In this document: positions 25,754-33,589 of the stretch, one piece after another
Layout: every line of letters starts with the position of its first letter
Position numbering within the stretch: the first letter of the stretch is position 1
From: Burkholderiales bacterium C2
GTDB taxonomy: Bacteria > Pseudomonadota > Gammaproteobacteria > Burkholderiales > Burkholderiaceae_C
DNA: 64,000 nt
Reading direction: 5' to 3'
NCBI GenBank assembly: GCA_005503085.1
Contig: SCOI01000004.1
Location: 62,001-126,000 of the forward strand
The notes under the pieces: generated by a model
The model's input: the letters and a program-made list of their open reading frames with translations, nothing else
What the model was told of the DNA's origin: nothing
Databases searched by the model: none
Position numbers and translations under genes: made by a program

Positions 25754-27544
25754 ATGAGCTACCGTGCCCCCGTCAAAGACATGCTGTTCAATATGCAGGA
25801 GCTTGCCGGCCTGCAGGCGCTGACCGAGATCCCGGCCTTTGCCGACTTCGGCATCGATACGGCCCAGGCCGTGCTGGAGGAATGCGCCAAGCTCAACGAG
25901 GACGTGATCGCGCCGCTGAACTTCGAGGGCGACAAGAACCCCTCCTACTTCAAGGACGGCCAGGTCTTCACGACCCCGGGTTTCAAGGAGGCTTTCCGCC
26001 AGTTCGCCGACGGCGGCTGGCAGGGTTTGCAGCACCCGACCGAATTCGGCGGCCAGGGTCTGCCCAAGACCATAGGCGCGGCCTGCGGCGAGATGATCAA
26101 CAGCGCCAATGTCAGCTTCGCGCTGTGCCCGCTGCTCAGCGATGGCGCCATCGAGGCCTTGCTGACGGCCGGCAGCGATGAGCAGAAGGCCATCTACCTG
26201 CCCAATCTGGTGGCCGGCAAGTGGACCGGCACGATGAATCTGACCGAGCCGCAGGCGGGGTCAGATCTTGCCCAGGTGCGCACCCGCGCCGAACCGCAGC
26301 CCGATGGCAGCTACAAGATCTTCGGCACCAAGATCTTCATCACCTATGGCGAGCACGATATGGCCGAGAACATCGTCCATCTGGTGCTGGCCCGCGTGGT
26401 CGGCGCGCCCGAGGGCGTCAAGGGCATCAGCCTCTTCATCGTGCCCAAGTTCCTGGTCAATGCGGACGGCTCGCTGGGCGCGCGCAATGATGCGCACTGC
26501 GTGTCGATCGAGCACAAGATGGGCATCAAGGCCAGCCCGACGGCGGTGCTGCAGTTCGGCGACCACGGCGGCGCGATCGGCACCCTGGTCGGCCAGGAGA
26601 ACCGTGGCCTCGAGTACATGTTCATCATGATGAACGCTGCCCGCTTCGGTGTCGGCGTGCAGGGCATCGCGGTGGCCGAGCGGGCCTATCAGAAGGCGGT
26701 GAGCTACGCGCGCGACCGCGTGCAGTCGCGCCCGGTCGACGGCTCGGTGGCCGGCAGCGCCGCCATCATCCATCACCCCGATGTGCGCCGCATGCTGATG
26801 ACGATGCGCGCACTGACCGAGGGCTGCCGTGCGATGTCCAGCGTGGCAGCCGCAGCCTATGACGCGGCCCACCACCATCCCGACGCCGACACCCGCAAGC
26901 AGAACCAGGCCTTCTACGAATTCATGGTGCCGCTGGTCAAGGGCTACAGCACCGAGATGAGCCTGGAGGTCACCGACCTGGGCGTGCAGGTGCATGGCGG
27001 CATGGGCTTCATCGAGGAGACCGGCGCGGCCCAGCACTACCGCGACGCCAAGATCCTGACGATTTACGAAGGCACGACCGCGATCCAGGCCAATGACCTG
27101 GTCGGCCGCAAGACCACGCGCGACGGCGGCCAGCTCGCCCGCGCGATTGCCGGCCAGATCGAGGCCACCGAAGGGCTGCTGAAACAGCGCAGCAGCGCGG
27201 CATCCAAGGCCGTGGCCAAGCGCCTGGGCGCGGCCCGCCAGGCCTATCTCGACGTGGTGGACTTCATCGCCGCCCAGGGCAAGGCCAATCCGAACGCGGC
27301 CTATGCCGGCTCGGTGCCCTATCTGATGCTGGCCGGCAATCTGGTGGCCGGCTGGCAGCTGGCGCGCGCGCTGATCGTGGCCGAGGACAAGATCGCCGCC
27401 GGCGAGGAGGTGCCCTTCATGAGCGCCAAGATCGCGACGGCGCGCTTTTATGCCGAGCACATCCTGAGCCGCAGCTCGGGCCTGCGCGACGCCATCGTCG
27501 AAGGCGCCGACAGCGTCACCGCGCTGGCGCTGGACGCCTTTTGA
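25754..27544 (+). CDS. Acyl-CoA dehydrogenase (DmdC-like long form)
   Basis: A 596-residue FAD enzyme that oxidises an acyl-CoA to the enoyl-CoA and feeds the ETF encoded upstream. It begins MSYRAPVKDMLFNMQELAGL, typical of the approximately 600-residue group annotated as DmdC (3-methylmercaptopropionyl-CoA dehydrogenase). The FAD-binding MNLTEPQAGSDLAQVRT and the catalytic-base segment IYEGTTAIQAND (E439) are present. A C-terminal helical domain extends beyond normal acyl-CoA dehydrogenases. The true substrate may be a medium or long straight-chain acyl-CoA; DMSP metabolism cannot be claimed from sequence alone. Confidence 0.88.
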   Translation: MSYRAPVKDMLFNMQELAGLQALTEIPAFADFGIDTAQAVLEECAKLNEDVIAPLNFEGDKNPSYFKDGQVFTTPGFKEAFRQFADGGWQGLQHPTEFGGQGLPKTIGAACGEMINSANVSFALCPLLSDGAIEALLTAGSDEQKAIYLPNLVAGKWTGTMNLTEPQAGSDLAQVRTRAEPQPDGSYKIFGTKIFITYGEHDMAENIVHLVLARVVGAPEGVKGISLFIVPKFLVNADGSLGARNDAHCVSIEHKMGIKASPTAVLQFGDHGGAIGTLVGQENRGLEYMFIMMNAARFGVGVQGIAVAERAYQKAVSYARDRVQSRPVDGSVAGSAAIIHHPDVRRMLMTMRALTEGCRAMSSVAAAAYDAAHHHPDADTRKQNQAFYEFMVPLVKGYSTEMSLEVTDLGVQVHGGMGFIEETGAAQHYRDAKILTIYEGTTAIQANDLVGRKTTRDGGQLARAIAGQIEATEGLLKQRSSAASKAVAKRLGAARQAYLDVVDFIAAQGKANPNAAYAGSVPYLMLAGNLVAGWQLARALIVAEDKIAAGEEVPFMSAKIATARFYAEHILSRSSGLRDAIVEGADSVTALALDAF

Positions 27545-27575
27545 TCGCCCACTGACACAACGAACGGAGACCTTT

Positions 27576-28529
27576 GTGGCCCTGCCTCCCGTCCTGCAAA
27601 ACCTGCCCCTGCCCATCATCGGTTCGCCGCTGTTCATCATCAGCAATCCCAAGCTGGTGATCGAGCAGTGCAAGGCCGGCGTCGTCGGCGCTATGCCCGC
27701 ACTCAACGCCCGTCCGGCCGAGCTGCTGGATGAATGGCTCAACGAGATCACCACCGAGCTGGCGGCCTATAACAAGGCCCATCCCGACAAGCCGGCCGCG
27801 CCGTTTGCGATCAACCAGATCGTGCACAAGAGCAATGACCGCTTGGAGCACGATATGGCGCTGTGCGCCAAGTACAAGGTGCCCGTCATCATCACCTCGC
27901 TGGGCGCGCGCGAGGATGTCAATGCCGCGGTGCATGCCTGGGGTGGCGTGGTGCTTCACGACATCATCAACAACAAGTTCGCGAAGAAGGCGATCGAGAA
28001 GGGCGCCGACGGCCTGATCGCGGTGGCGGCCGGGGCCGGCGGCCATGCCGGGGTCAAGAGCCCGTTCGCGCTGATCCAGGAAATCCGCGAGTGGTTCGAT
28101 GGCCCGATCGCGCTGTCGGGCGCGATCGCCAGCGGCGATGCGGTGCTGGCCGCCCAGGCGATGGGCGCGGACTTCGCCTACATCGGCTCGGCCTTCATCG
28201 CGACCGAGGAGGCACGTGCCACCGAGGCCTACAAGCAGATGATCGTCGCCTCCAACAGCGATGACATCGTCTACAGCAATCTGTTCACCGGCGTGCATGG
28301 CAACTATCTGCGCGGCTCCATCGTCAATGCCGGCATGGACCCCGACAAGCTGCCCGAGAGCGACCCCAGCGCGATGAACTTCGGCGGCGACTCGAAGAAG
28401 GCCTGGAAGGACATCTGGGGCAGCGGCCAGGGCATCGGTGCGGTGCGCGAGATCGTGCCGGCACGAGCGCTGGTCGAGCGACTGGCGCGCGAGTACCGGG
28501 CGGCCCGCGAGCGTCTGGCCCTGGCCTGA
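27576..28529 (+). CDS. Nitronate monooxygenase family flavoprotein
   Basis: A 317-residue FMN TIM-barrel protein of the 2-nitropropane dioxygenase family. PIIGSPLFIISNP opens the barrel. AAGAGGHAG carries the His used as base in class I enzymes, and GAIASGDAVLAAQAMGADFAYIGSAFIAT is the phosphate-binding region (quoted in two parts: GAIASGDAVLAAQ and GADFAYIGSAF). ACGGAGACC precedes the GTG start. It lies 31 bp after the acyl-CoA dehydrogenase gene and is probably co-transcribed. Some relatives act as enoyl reductases or detoxify propionate-3-nitronate. Confidence 0.85.
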   Translation: MALPPVLQNLPLPIIGSPLFIISNPKLVIEQCKAGVVGAMPALNARPAELLDEWLNEITTELAAYNKAHPDKPAAPFAINQIVHKSNDRLEHDMALCAKYKVPVIITSLGAREDVNAAVHAWGGVVLHDIINNKFAKKAIEKGADGLIAVAAGAGGHAGVKSPFALIQEIREWFDGPIALSGAIASGDAVLAAQAMGADFAYIGSAFIATEEARATEAYKQMIVASNSDDIVYSNLFTGVHGNYLRGSIVNAGMDPDKLPESDPSAMNFGGDSKKAWKDIWGSGQGIGAVREIVPARALVERLAREYRAARERLALA

Positions 28530-28547
28530 TACGGCGCCTGCATTGAA

Positions 28548-28571
28548 AAGGGCCACCCTCGGGTGGCCCTT
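28548..28571. terminator. Terminator shared by convergent genes
   Basis: AAGGGCCACCC (28548-28558) pairs perfectly with GGGTGGCCCTT (28561-28571). On the minus strand the stem runs into TTTTC, so it is best suited to ending the binding-protein gene on that strand; it may also stop the plus-strand operon. Confidence 0.75.
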
Positions 28572-28593
28572 CGCGTTGAGGCGCTGCGCTTGC

Positions 28594-30189
28594 TTACTTG
28601 ATGTTGGTGAAGCGCGCTTCCGGGCGGTCGTCCGAGCGGTGCACCGTCGAGACGCCCTTCTTCATCGCCCAGGGGCGCATCTGGTGATGGATGGGGATGA
28701 ACAGATGCTCGTCGCGCATGCGCAGCAGGGCCTCGCGGATCAGGCCGTTGCGCTTGCTGACGTCGGACTCGATCTTCATCGCATCGGTCAGCTGGTCGAT
28801 CTTGGCATCGCTGATGCGGAAGTAGTTCCAGTTGCCATCGGCACCGGTGGTCTTGGTGCGCACCAGGGACTGGATGGTGTAGAGCGCGTCATAGGTCGGC
28901 ACGCCCCAGCCAAACAGGAAGAGCTGGTGCTCGAAGCCCTGGATCTTGGGGCTGAAGGTCGACATCGGCTCGGTCTGCAGCCTGGCCTTGATGCCGATCT
29001 TGGCCCACATCGAGACCACCGCCTGGCAGATCTCCTCGTCGTTGACGTAGCGGTTGTTCGGGCAGTTCAGCGGCACCTCGAAGCCGTCCGCATAGCCGGC
29101 CTCGGCCAGCAGCTTCTTGGCCTTGTCGGCATCGACCTTCAGCGGCGTGTCGATGTCCGGCGTGTTGCCGTTGACGCCCGGGGCGACCATGAGGCCGGCC
29201 GGCACCGACAGGCCGCGCATGATGGCGCGCTTGATCGCCTCGCGGTCGATCGCCACCGACAGGGCCTCGCGCACGCGCTTGTCTTTCAGCGGGTTCTTGC
29301 CCTTGATGCTGGAGCCGCGGATCTCGTCGCTGCCCTGGTCCATCGCGATGAAGATGGTGCGGATCTCGGTGCCTTCCAGCACGGCCAGCTTGGCGTCGTT
29401 GCGCAGCTTCTGCACGTCCTGGGTCGGCAGGTCGGTCAGCAGGTCCACCTCGCCGGACAGCAGGGCCGCGACGCGGGTGGCGTCGGACTTGATCGGCGAG
29501 TAGGTGACGCTGTCGACATTGCTGGCGTTGGCAGCATCCCACCAGTCCTTGTTGGCCACCATGCTGATCTTCTGGTCGGGCTGCCAGCCGGTGATCTTGT
29601 AGGGGCCGGTGCCGTTGGTGTTGCGGGTTGCGAAGGTCTCTTCCTTGACCTTCACGTCCGGCAGGTTGACCGACTTGTTCTTCTCCGCCCAGCTCTTGCT
29701 GACCATGCGGAAGTCGACGATGTTGCGCAGCAGGATGGGGTTGGGGGCCGACAGGATGAAGTCCACCGTGTGGCTGTCGATCTTCTTGATCTCGGCGATG
29801 CCGTTCACGAAGGCCTGCAGGGTGCCCTGGGGCTGCTTGATGCGGGCCAGCGAGAACACCACGTCGTCGGCGGTGAAGGGCGTGCCGTCATGGAACTTGA
29901 CGCCCTTGCGCAGCTCAAAGCGCACCTGGGTCGGGCTGATGTGGGTCCACTTGGTGGCCAGCGCCGGCTCGATCTGGTAGGTCTTGCTGTAGCGGGTCAG
30001 GCCTTCGTAGGCATGGGCCAGGATGGCGCTGGTGGTGCCATGGTTCTGCGAATGCGGATCCAGGGTCAGCACATCGTTCTGCGCGGCCCAGTGCAGCGGC
30101 ACGGCTTGCACACCGCTGGCGGCCATCATGCCAAGCGAGAGGCCCAGCGACAGGCACAGCGCGGCCAGCTTGAACTTGCGATTCGGCAT
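28594..30189 (-). CDS. ABC transporter substrate-binding protein, family 5 (peptide/nickel type), copy A
   Basis: A 531-residue periplasmic binding protein. A signal peptide covers about residues 1-30 (cleavage near VQA). The family 5 body follows, with the characteristic EGLTRYSKTYQIEPALATKW and FELRKGVKFHDGTPFTADDV segments (each under 20 residues when split). GGAGGA stands 6 nt before the ATG at 30189, so upstream sequence in frame is not coding. No permease or ATPase gene is adjacent. A close paralogue lies directly upstream on the same strand, and both share a conserved promoter region. The ligand is unknown; peptides, glutathione or opines are possible. Confidence 0.9.
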   Translation of the reverse strand: MPNRKFKLAALCLSLGLSLGMMAASGVQAVPLHWAAQNDVLTLDPHSQNHGTTSAILAHAYEGLTRYSKTYQIEPALATKWTHISPTQVRFELRKGVKFHDGTPFTADDVVFSLARIKQPQGTLQAFVNGIAEIKKIDSHTVDFILSAPNPILLRNIVDFRMVSKSWAEKNKSVNLPDVKVKEETFATRNTNGTGPYKITGWQPDQKISMVANKDWWDAANASNVDSVTYSPIKSDATRVAALLSGEVDLLTDLPTQDVQKLRNDAKLAVLEGTEIRTIFIAMDQGSDEIRGSSIKGKNPLKDKRVREALSVAIDREAIKRAIMRGLSVPAGLMVAPGVNGNTPDIDTPLKVDADKAKKLLAEAGYADGFEVPLNCPNNRYVNDEEICQAVVSMWAKIGIKARLQTEPMSTFSPKIQGFEHQLFLFGWGVPTYDALYTIQSLVRTKTTGADGNWNYFRISDAKIDQLTDAMKIESDVSKRNGLIREALLRMRDEHLFIPIHHQMRPWAMKKGVSTVHRSDDRPEARFTNIK

Positions 30190-30221
30190 CTTCTTCCTCC
30201 GTGGAATACTGAAAAGCGGGC

Positions 30222-30262
30222 ATCCTAGCCCGGCATCCACGGAGCAGCTCTACTGACTTGCC
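30222..30262 (-). promoter_or_regulatory. Promoter block of binding-protein copy A
   Basis: Read on the minus strand, the 41-nt block starts GGCAAGTCAGTAGAGC and ends GGGCTAGGAT. TAGGAT (30227 to 30222) is a plausible -10 that would start transcription about 26 nt before the gene. An aligned 41-nt block with identical spacing precedes copy B (31905-31945). Confidence 0.5.
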
Positions 30263-30281
30263 CGGGGCCTATGCCCCGGGC
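30260..30281 (-). terminator. Hairpin between the two binding-protein genes
   Basis: GCCCGGGGC (30260-30268) pairs perfectly with GCCCCGGGC (30273-30281) across CTAT. It follows the stop codon of copy B. No U-run is present, so it may stabilise mRNA or terminate weakly. Confidence 0.4.
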
Positions 30282-30290
30282 AGCCCCGGC

Positions 30291-31871
30291 TTACTTGATG
30301 TTGGTGAAGCGCGCTTCCGGACGGTCATCCGAGCGGTGCTCGGTCGTCACATTGGCGCGCATCGCCCAGGGGCGGACCTGGTGGTGCAGCGGCACGAACA
30401 GGTACTCGTCGCGGGTGCGCAGCAAGGCTTCCCGGATCATCGCGTTGCGCTTGGGGATGTCGACCTCGGTCTTCATCGCATCGACCAGCTGGTCGATCTT
30501 GGCGTCGCTGACCTTGGAGTAGTTGAAGTTGCCGTCGGCACCGGTGGTCTTGGTGCGCACCAGCGACTGCAGCGCGTACTGCGCGTCATAGGTAGCCACA
30601 CCCCAGCCCAGCATGTACAACGAGGTGTCGAACTTCTGGAAGGTCACGCTGTGCTGGGCCATCGGCGTGGCCACCAGGCGGCCCTTGACGCCGATCTTGG
30701 CCCACATCGCGACGACCGCCTGGCAGACCTCTTCGTCGTTGACGTAGCGGTTGTTCGGGCAGTTCATCTGGATCTCGAAGCCCTCGGGGTAGCCGGCCTC
30801 GGTCATCAGTTTCTTGGCCTTCTCGACATCGACCTTGAGCGGCTGGTCGATGTCCGGCGTGTTGCCATTGACGCCCGGCGCCACCATGATGCCGGCCGGG
30901 ATCGACAGGCCGCGCATGATGGTGCGCTTGATCGCCTCGCGGTCCACGGTCAGGTTCAGCGCCTCGCGCACGCGCTTGTCCTTGAAGGGGTTCTTGCCCT
31001 TGACATTGGAGCCCTTGAGTTCGTCGCTGCCCTGGTCCAGCGCCAGGAAGATGGTGCGCACCTCGGGGCCTTCGACGACCTTGAGCTTGGGGTCGGACTT
31101 CAGCTTGGCGACGTCCTGCGTCGGCAGGTCGGTCAGCAGGTCGACGTCGCCGGACAGCAGGGCGGCCACGCGGGTCGGGTCCGACTTGATCGGCAGGTAG
31201 CTGACCTCGGTGATGTTGCTGGCGCGGGCCTTGTCCCACCAGTCTGGGTTCTGCACCATCGAGATCTTCTGGTCAGGCTGCCAGCCGGTGATCTTGTAGG
31301 CGCCGGTGCCCATCACATTGCGCGAGGCGAAGTTGTCTTCCTTGGCCTTGTAGTCCTGGGTGTTGACGGTGTTGTTCTTCTCCGCCCAGGCCTTGCTCAT
31401 GATGCGGAAGTCGATGATGTTGCGCAGCAGGATGGGGTTGGGCGCTTCCAGGATCAGATCGACGGTGTGGCTGTCGATCTTCTTGACCTCCTTGATGCCG
31501 GTCACATAGATCTGCATCGTGCCCTGGGGCTGCTTGATGCGGCCGAAGGAGAACACCACGTCGTCGGCGGTGAAGGGCGTGCCGTCATGGAACTTGACAC
31601 CCTTGCGCAGCTCGAAGCGCACCTGGGTCGGGCTGATGAAGGTCCATTTGGTGGCCAGGGCCGGCTCGACATCGTATTTGGTGTTGTAGCGGGTCAGACC
31701 TTCATAGGCGTGCATCAGGATCGCATTGGTGGTCGCATGGTTTTGCGAGTGCGGATCCGTCGTCAGGATGTCGTTCTGCGCTGCCCAGCGCAGCGGTACG
31801 GCATGGGCCGAGGTCGCGGCCAACAGGCCCAGGGCCAGCGAAATCGAAGCCAGCTTGAGCTGATGATTCAT
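30291..31871 (-). CDS. ABC transporter substrate-binding protein, family 5, copy B
   Basis: A 526-residue paralogue of the adjacent binding protein, closely similar along its whole length (for example VPLRWAAQNDILTTDPHSQN against VPLHWAAQNDVLTLDPHSQN). A signal peptide covers about 1-24 (ending AHA). The C-terminus, RSDDRPEARFTNIK, is identical to copy A. The ATG at 31871 starts a normal signal sequence. It too lacks adjacent permease or ATPase genes. Either both proteins serve a transporter encoded elsewhere, or they differ in ligand and share one. Confidence 0.9.
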   Translation of the reverse strand: MNHQLKLASISLALGLLAATSAHAVPLRWAAQNDILTTDPHSQNHATTNAILMHAYEGLTRYNTKYDVEPALATKWTFISPTQVRFELRKGVKFHDGTPFTADDVVFSFGRIKQPQGTMQIYVTGIKEVKKIDSHTVDLILEAPNPILLRNIIDFRIMSKAWAEKNNTVNTQDYKAKEDNFASRNVMGTGAYKITGWQPDQKISMVQNPDWWDKARASNITEVSYLPIKSDPTRVAALLSGDVDLLTDLPTQDVAKLKSDPKLKVVEGPEVRTIFLALDQGSDELKGSNVKGKNPFKDKRVREALNLTVDREAIKRTIMRGLSIPAGIMVAPGVNGNTPDIDQPLKVDVEKAKKLMTEAGYPEGFEIQMNCPNNRYVNDEEVCQAVVAMWAKIGVKGRLVATPMAQHSVTFQKFDTSLYMLGWGVATYDAQYALQSLVRTKTTGADGNFNYSKVSDAKIDQLVDAMKTEVDIPKRNAMIREALLRTRDEYLFVPLHHQVRPWAMRANVTTEHRSDDRPEARFTNIK

Positions 31872-31904
31872 AGTCTGCGCACTCCACAACTGTTAGGAAG
31901 ATTG

Positions 31905-31945
31905 ATCCTAGCCCGTGGGTCTGTGCGCTGCTCTAGTGGCTTGCC
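31905..31945 (-). promoter_or_regulatory. Promoter block of binding-protein copy B
   Basis: The minus-strand block starts GGCAAGCCACTAGAGC and ends GGGCTAGGAT, aligning without gaps to the block before copy A. The -10-like TAGGAT would start transcription about 27 nt before the ATG. The short inverted repeat TAGGA/TCCTA (31894-31898, 31906-31910) overlaps it. Confidence 0.5.
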
Positions 31946-31951
31946 CGGGTC

Positions 31952-32299
31952 TCAGTGCGGGCGCTGTTCGCCCGGTGCCGGCTGTACCAGCAGATCGGCA
32001 TCACAACCCTTGCCGGCGGCGATCATGCGGCGCGCCCAGGCGCCGATCAGGCGGTTCAGCCAGCGCGGCCCCGGGCGGGCCCAGCCCAGGGCCGTCAGCG
32101 GCTCGATCAGCATGCCGCACAGATAGCGGCCGCCCTCGTCCGACCAGCGCAGGGCTGCGCAGGCGCCGTGCCGACGCCGGCTCGCCAGCACGCCCACGGG
32201 GCAGGGCTCGGCCAGGCAACAGACGCCGCAGCCATTGCATGTCGCGCCCAAGGCCGGCTTGGGCGGCGCCTCGGGGTGGATGTGGATGAGCTGGCGCAT
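31952..32299 (-). CDS. YkgJ-family cysteine-cluster protein
   Basis: A 115-residue small protein of the CxxCxxCC (YkgJ) family, which probably binds zinc or an Fe-S cluster. The cluster CNGCGVCCLAEPC lies near residues 21-33, with two further cysteines near 47 and 61. Function is unknown. It follows the oxygenase gene on the minus strand, but a terminator lies between them. Confidence 0.75.
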   Translation of the reverse strand: MRQLIHIHPEAPPKPALGATCNGCGVCCLAEPCPVGVLASRRRHGACAALRWSDEGGRYLCGMLIEPLTALGWARPGPRWLNRLIGAWARRMIAAGKGCDADLLVQPAPGEQRPH

Positions 32300-32324
32300 G
32301 GGCCACTGTAGAGCAGAGCGTCGC

Positions 32325-32349
32325 CAAAAAGCCGACCCTGGGGTCGGCT
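32325..32349 (-). terminator. Terminator of the oxygenase gene
   Basis: AGCCGACCC (32330-32338) pairs perfectly with GGGTCGGCT (32341-32349). On the minus strand the stem is followed by five T residues (32329-32325), so it is a strong terminator for the gene ending at 32366. Confidence 0.85.
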
Positions 32350-32365
32350 GTGGTGCACGGCCGGC

Positions 32366-33208
32366 TTACTTCTTGACGCCCAGCTCGCGCAGCCGCTCTT
32401 CCAGATAGGCGTGGGCGGTGTAGCGGTCCGACAGCACGACCTCGTCGCGCGGGTGCAGGAACAGCGGCAGCGAGACCCGGCTCTTCTTGGCGCCGTCGCC
32501 CGTCGGGTTGACGACGCGGTGCTGGGTCGACGGGTAATAGCCCTGCGAGGCTTCCTGCAGCATGTCGCCGATATTGATGATCAACATGCCGAAGTCGCAG
32601 GGCACGTCGAACCATTCGCCGTCCTTGCCCTGCACCTGCAGGCCCGGCTCGTTGGCGGCCGGCAGGATGGTCAAGAGATTGATGTCGCCATGTGGGGCGG
32701 CGCGCAGCGAGCCGGCCGGTTCATTGCCGGTCAGCGGCGGATAGCGCAGCACGCGCAGCAGGGTCAGCTGGCTGTCCTGGATCATCTGGGACAGCGGCTC
32801 GCGGTAATGGCGTGCGATCTCGGCCGGCGTGTAGCGCTCGACCCAGGACAGCAGTTCCTGCGCGAGGCCGTTGGCCTGGCTGTAGTACTGCATCGCATCG
32901 TCCTTGAGCGGCGCCGGAATGCGGCCCCAGGGGTAGATGTGGAAATACTCCTTGATGTCCTTCTGGGTGAAGCCCTTGGCGGTCTCCGAGATCTCGGTGG
33001 AGAAGTAGCCGTCCTGCTTCTGCTTCGAGAAGGCGTACTGGTGCTTCTCGTCGCCGTTGAAGAAGCCCAGCCAGTCGGCATAGATCTTCTCGACCAGGGC
33101 CTGCTGGATCGGATGGTTGACGAGCACACCGAAGCCGGTTTCGTGCAGCGAGCGGGTGAACTGCTCGGCCGCGTCGGCGGCCCGGTAGTCGACGACTTTG
33201 ACTTGCAT
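32366..33208 (-). CDS. Isopenicillin N synthase-like 2-oxoglutarate/Fe(II) oxygenase
   Basis: A 280-residue non-haem iron oxygenase with an N-terminal DIOX_N-type domain (about 5-110) and a C-terminal double-stranded beta helix. The iron ligands H173-x-D175 (APHGDINLL) and H230 (STQHRVV) and the 2-oxoglutarate-binding R244-x-S246 are all present, so it should be active. The substrate is unknown; relatives act on amino acids, pyrimidines or secondary metabolites. GAGGAG stands before the ATG at 33208; the longer open frame upstream lies in the promoter. A LacI-type palindrome overlaps its likely -35 box. Confidence 0.85.
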   Translation of the reverse strand: MQVKVVDYRAADAAEQFTRSLHETGFGVLVNHPIQQALVEKIYADWLGFFNGDEKHQYAFSKQKQDGYFSTEISETAKGFTQKDIKEYFHIYPWGRIPAPLKDDAMQYYSQANGLAQELLSWVERYTPAEIARHYREPLSQMIQDSQLTLLRVLRYPPLTGNEPAGSLRAAPHGDINLLTILPAANEPGLQVQGKDGEWFDVPCDFGMLIINIGDMLQEASQGYYPSTQHRVVNPTGDGAKKSRVSLPLFLHPRDEVVLSDRYTAHAYLEERLRELGVKK

Positions 33209-33273
33209 GGGATCTCCTCGATAGTGTCCCGACGCCAAGCCATTCAATCGCGGGGCTGTGGCGCGCGAGCTGA

Positions 33274-33302
33274 AGTCTAGGCCAAGCCAGCGACGTTCGC
33301 AA
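33274..33302 (-). promoter_or_regulatory. Promoter of the oxygenase gene
   Basis: On the minus strand, TTGCGA (33302 to 33297), a 17-nt spacer and TAGACT (33279 to 33274). The leader would be about 58 nt. The -35 box overlaps the palindrome at 33299-33310. Confidence 0.5.
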
Positions 33303-33310
33303 ACGTTTGC
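33299..33310. promoter_or_regulatory. LacI/PurR-type operator palindrome
   Basis: GCAAACGTTTGC is a perfect 12-bp palindrome with the central CG typical of LacI-family operators and the same core as the enterobacterial PurR box. It overlaps the -35 of the oxygenase promoter and lies 280 bp upstream of sucA. No LacI-family gene is in the window. Confidence 0.5.
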
Positions 33311-33497
33311 CGGCAAAGATGAAGCGATGAGCCTGCCTCAGAAGAGACTTCAGTTCGAGGTCCACATGGCCGAAACTCCCGGCGTGAAAGTCTCACGATG
33401 CAAAAGCGCAGCCGGGCTCCTAGGGTTAGCCAGGAGTGCTACAGTCCGCCCCTTGAGACTTGAGGTCCTTCCCGTCCCCTTTTCTGGCAACAGTGAA
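33311..33497 (+). other. Upstream part of the oxygenase-sucA gap
   Basis: This 187-nt part of the 381-nt gap holds no credible gene; an open frame here shows no recognisable protein features. TACAGT (33440-33445) could be a -10 for sucA but lacks a good -35. Confidence 0.4.
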
Positions 33498-33589
33498 GGC
33501 GGGTCGCAATCCGCCAACCGGTCGAGCCGTGTCGCGGAAGGTTTATTTACCAGCCAAATCCCTGGAAGCCGGGGTAAGAGGTGAGCGAA
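33498..33589 (+). ncRNA. Structured sucA 5' UTR, candidate sucA RNA motif
   Basis: Burkholderiales sucA genes are known to carry a conserved cis-regulatory RNA (the sucA motif) in the 5' UTR. Here GGCGG (33498-33502) pairs with CCGCC (33511-33515). Nearer the gene, TTACC (33547-33551) pairs with GGTAA (33573-33577), which would place the sucA Shine-Dalgarno AGGTGA (33579-33584) beside or inside a helix. I identify it by position and these pairings; I could not compare it with the covariance model. Confidence 0.45.

Noticed and set aside
33258-33584. 108-codon open frame in the oxygenase-sucA gap
   Set aside because: No ribosome site, no recognisable features, and it overlaps the regulatory palindrome and sucA leader.
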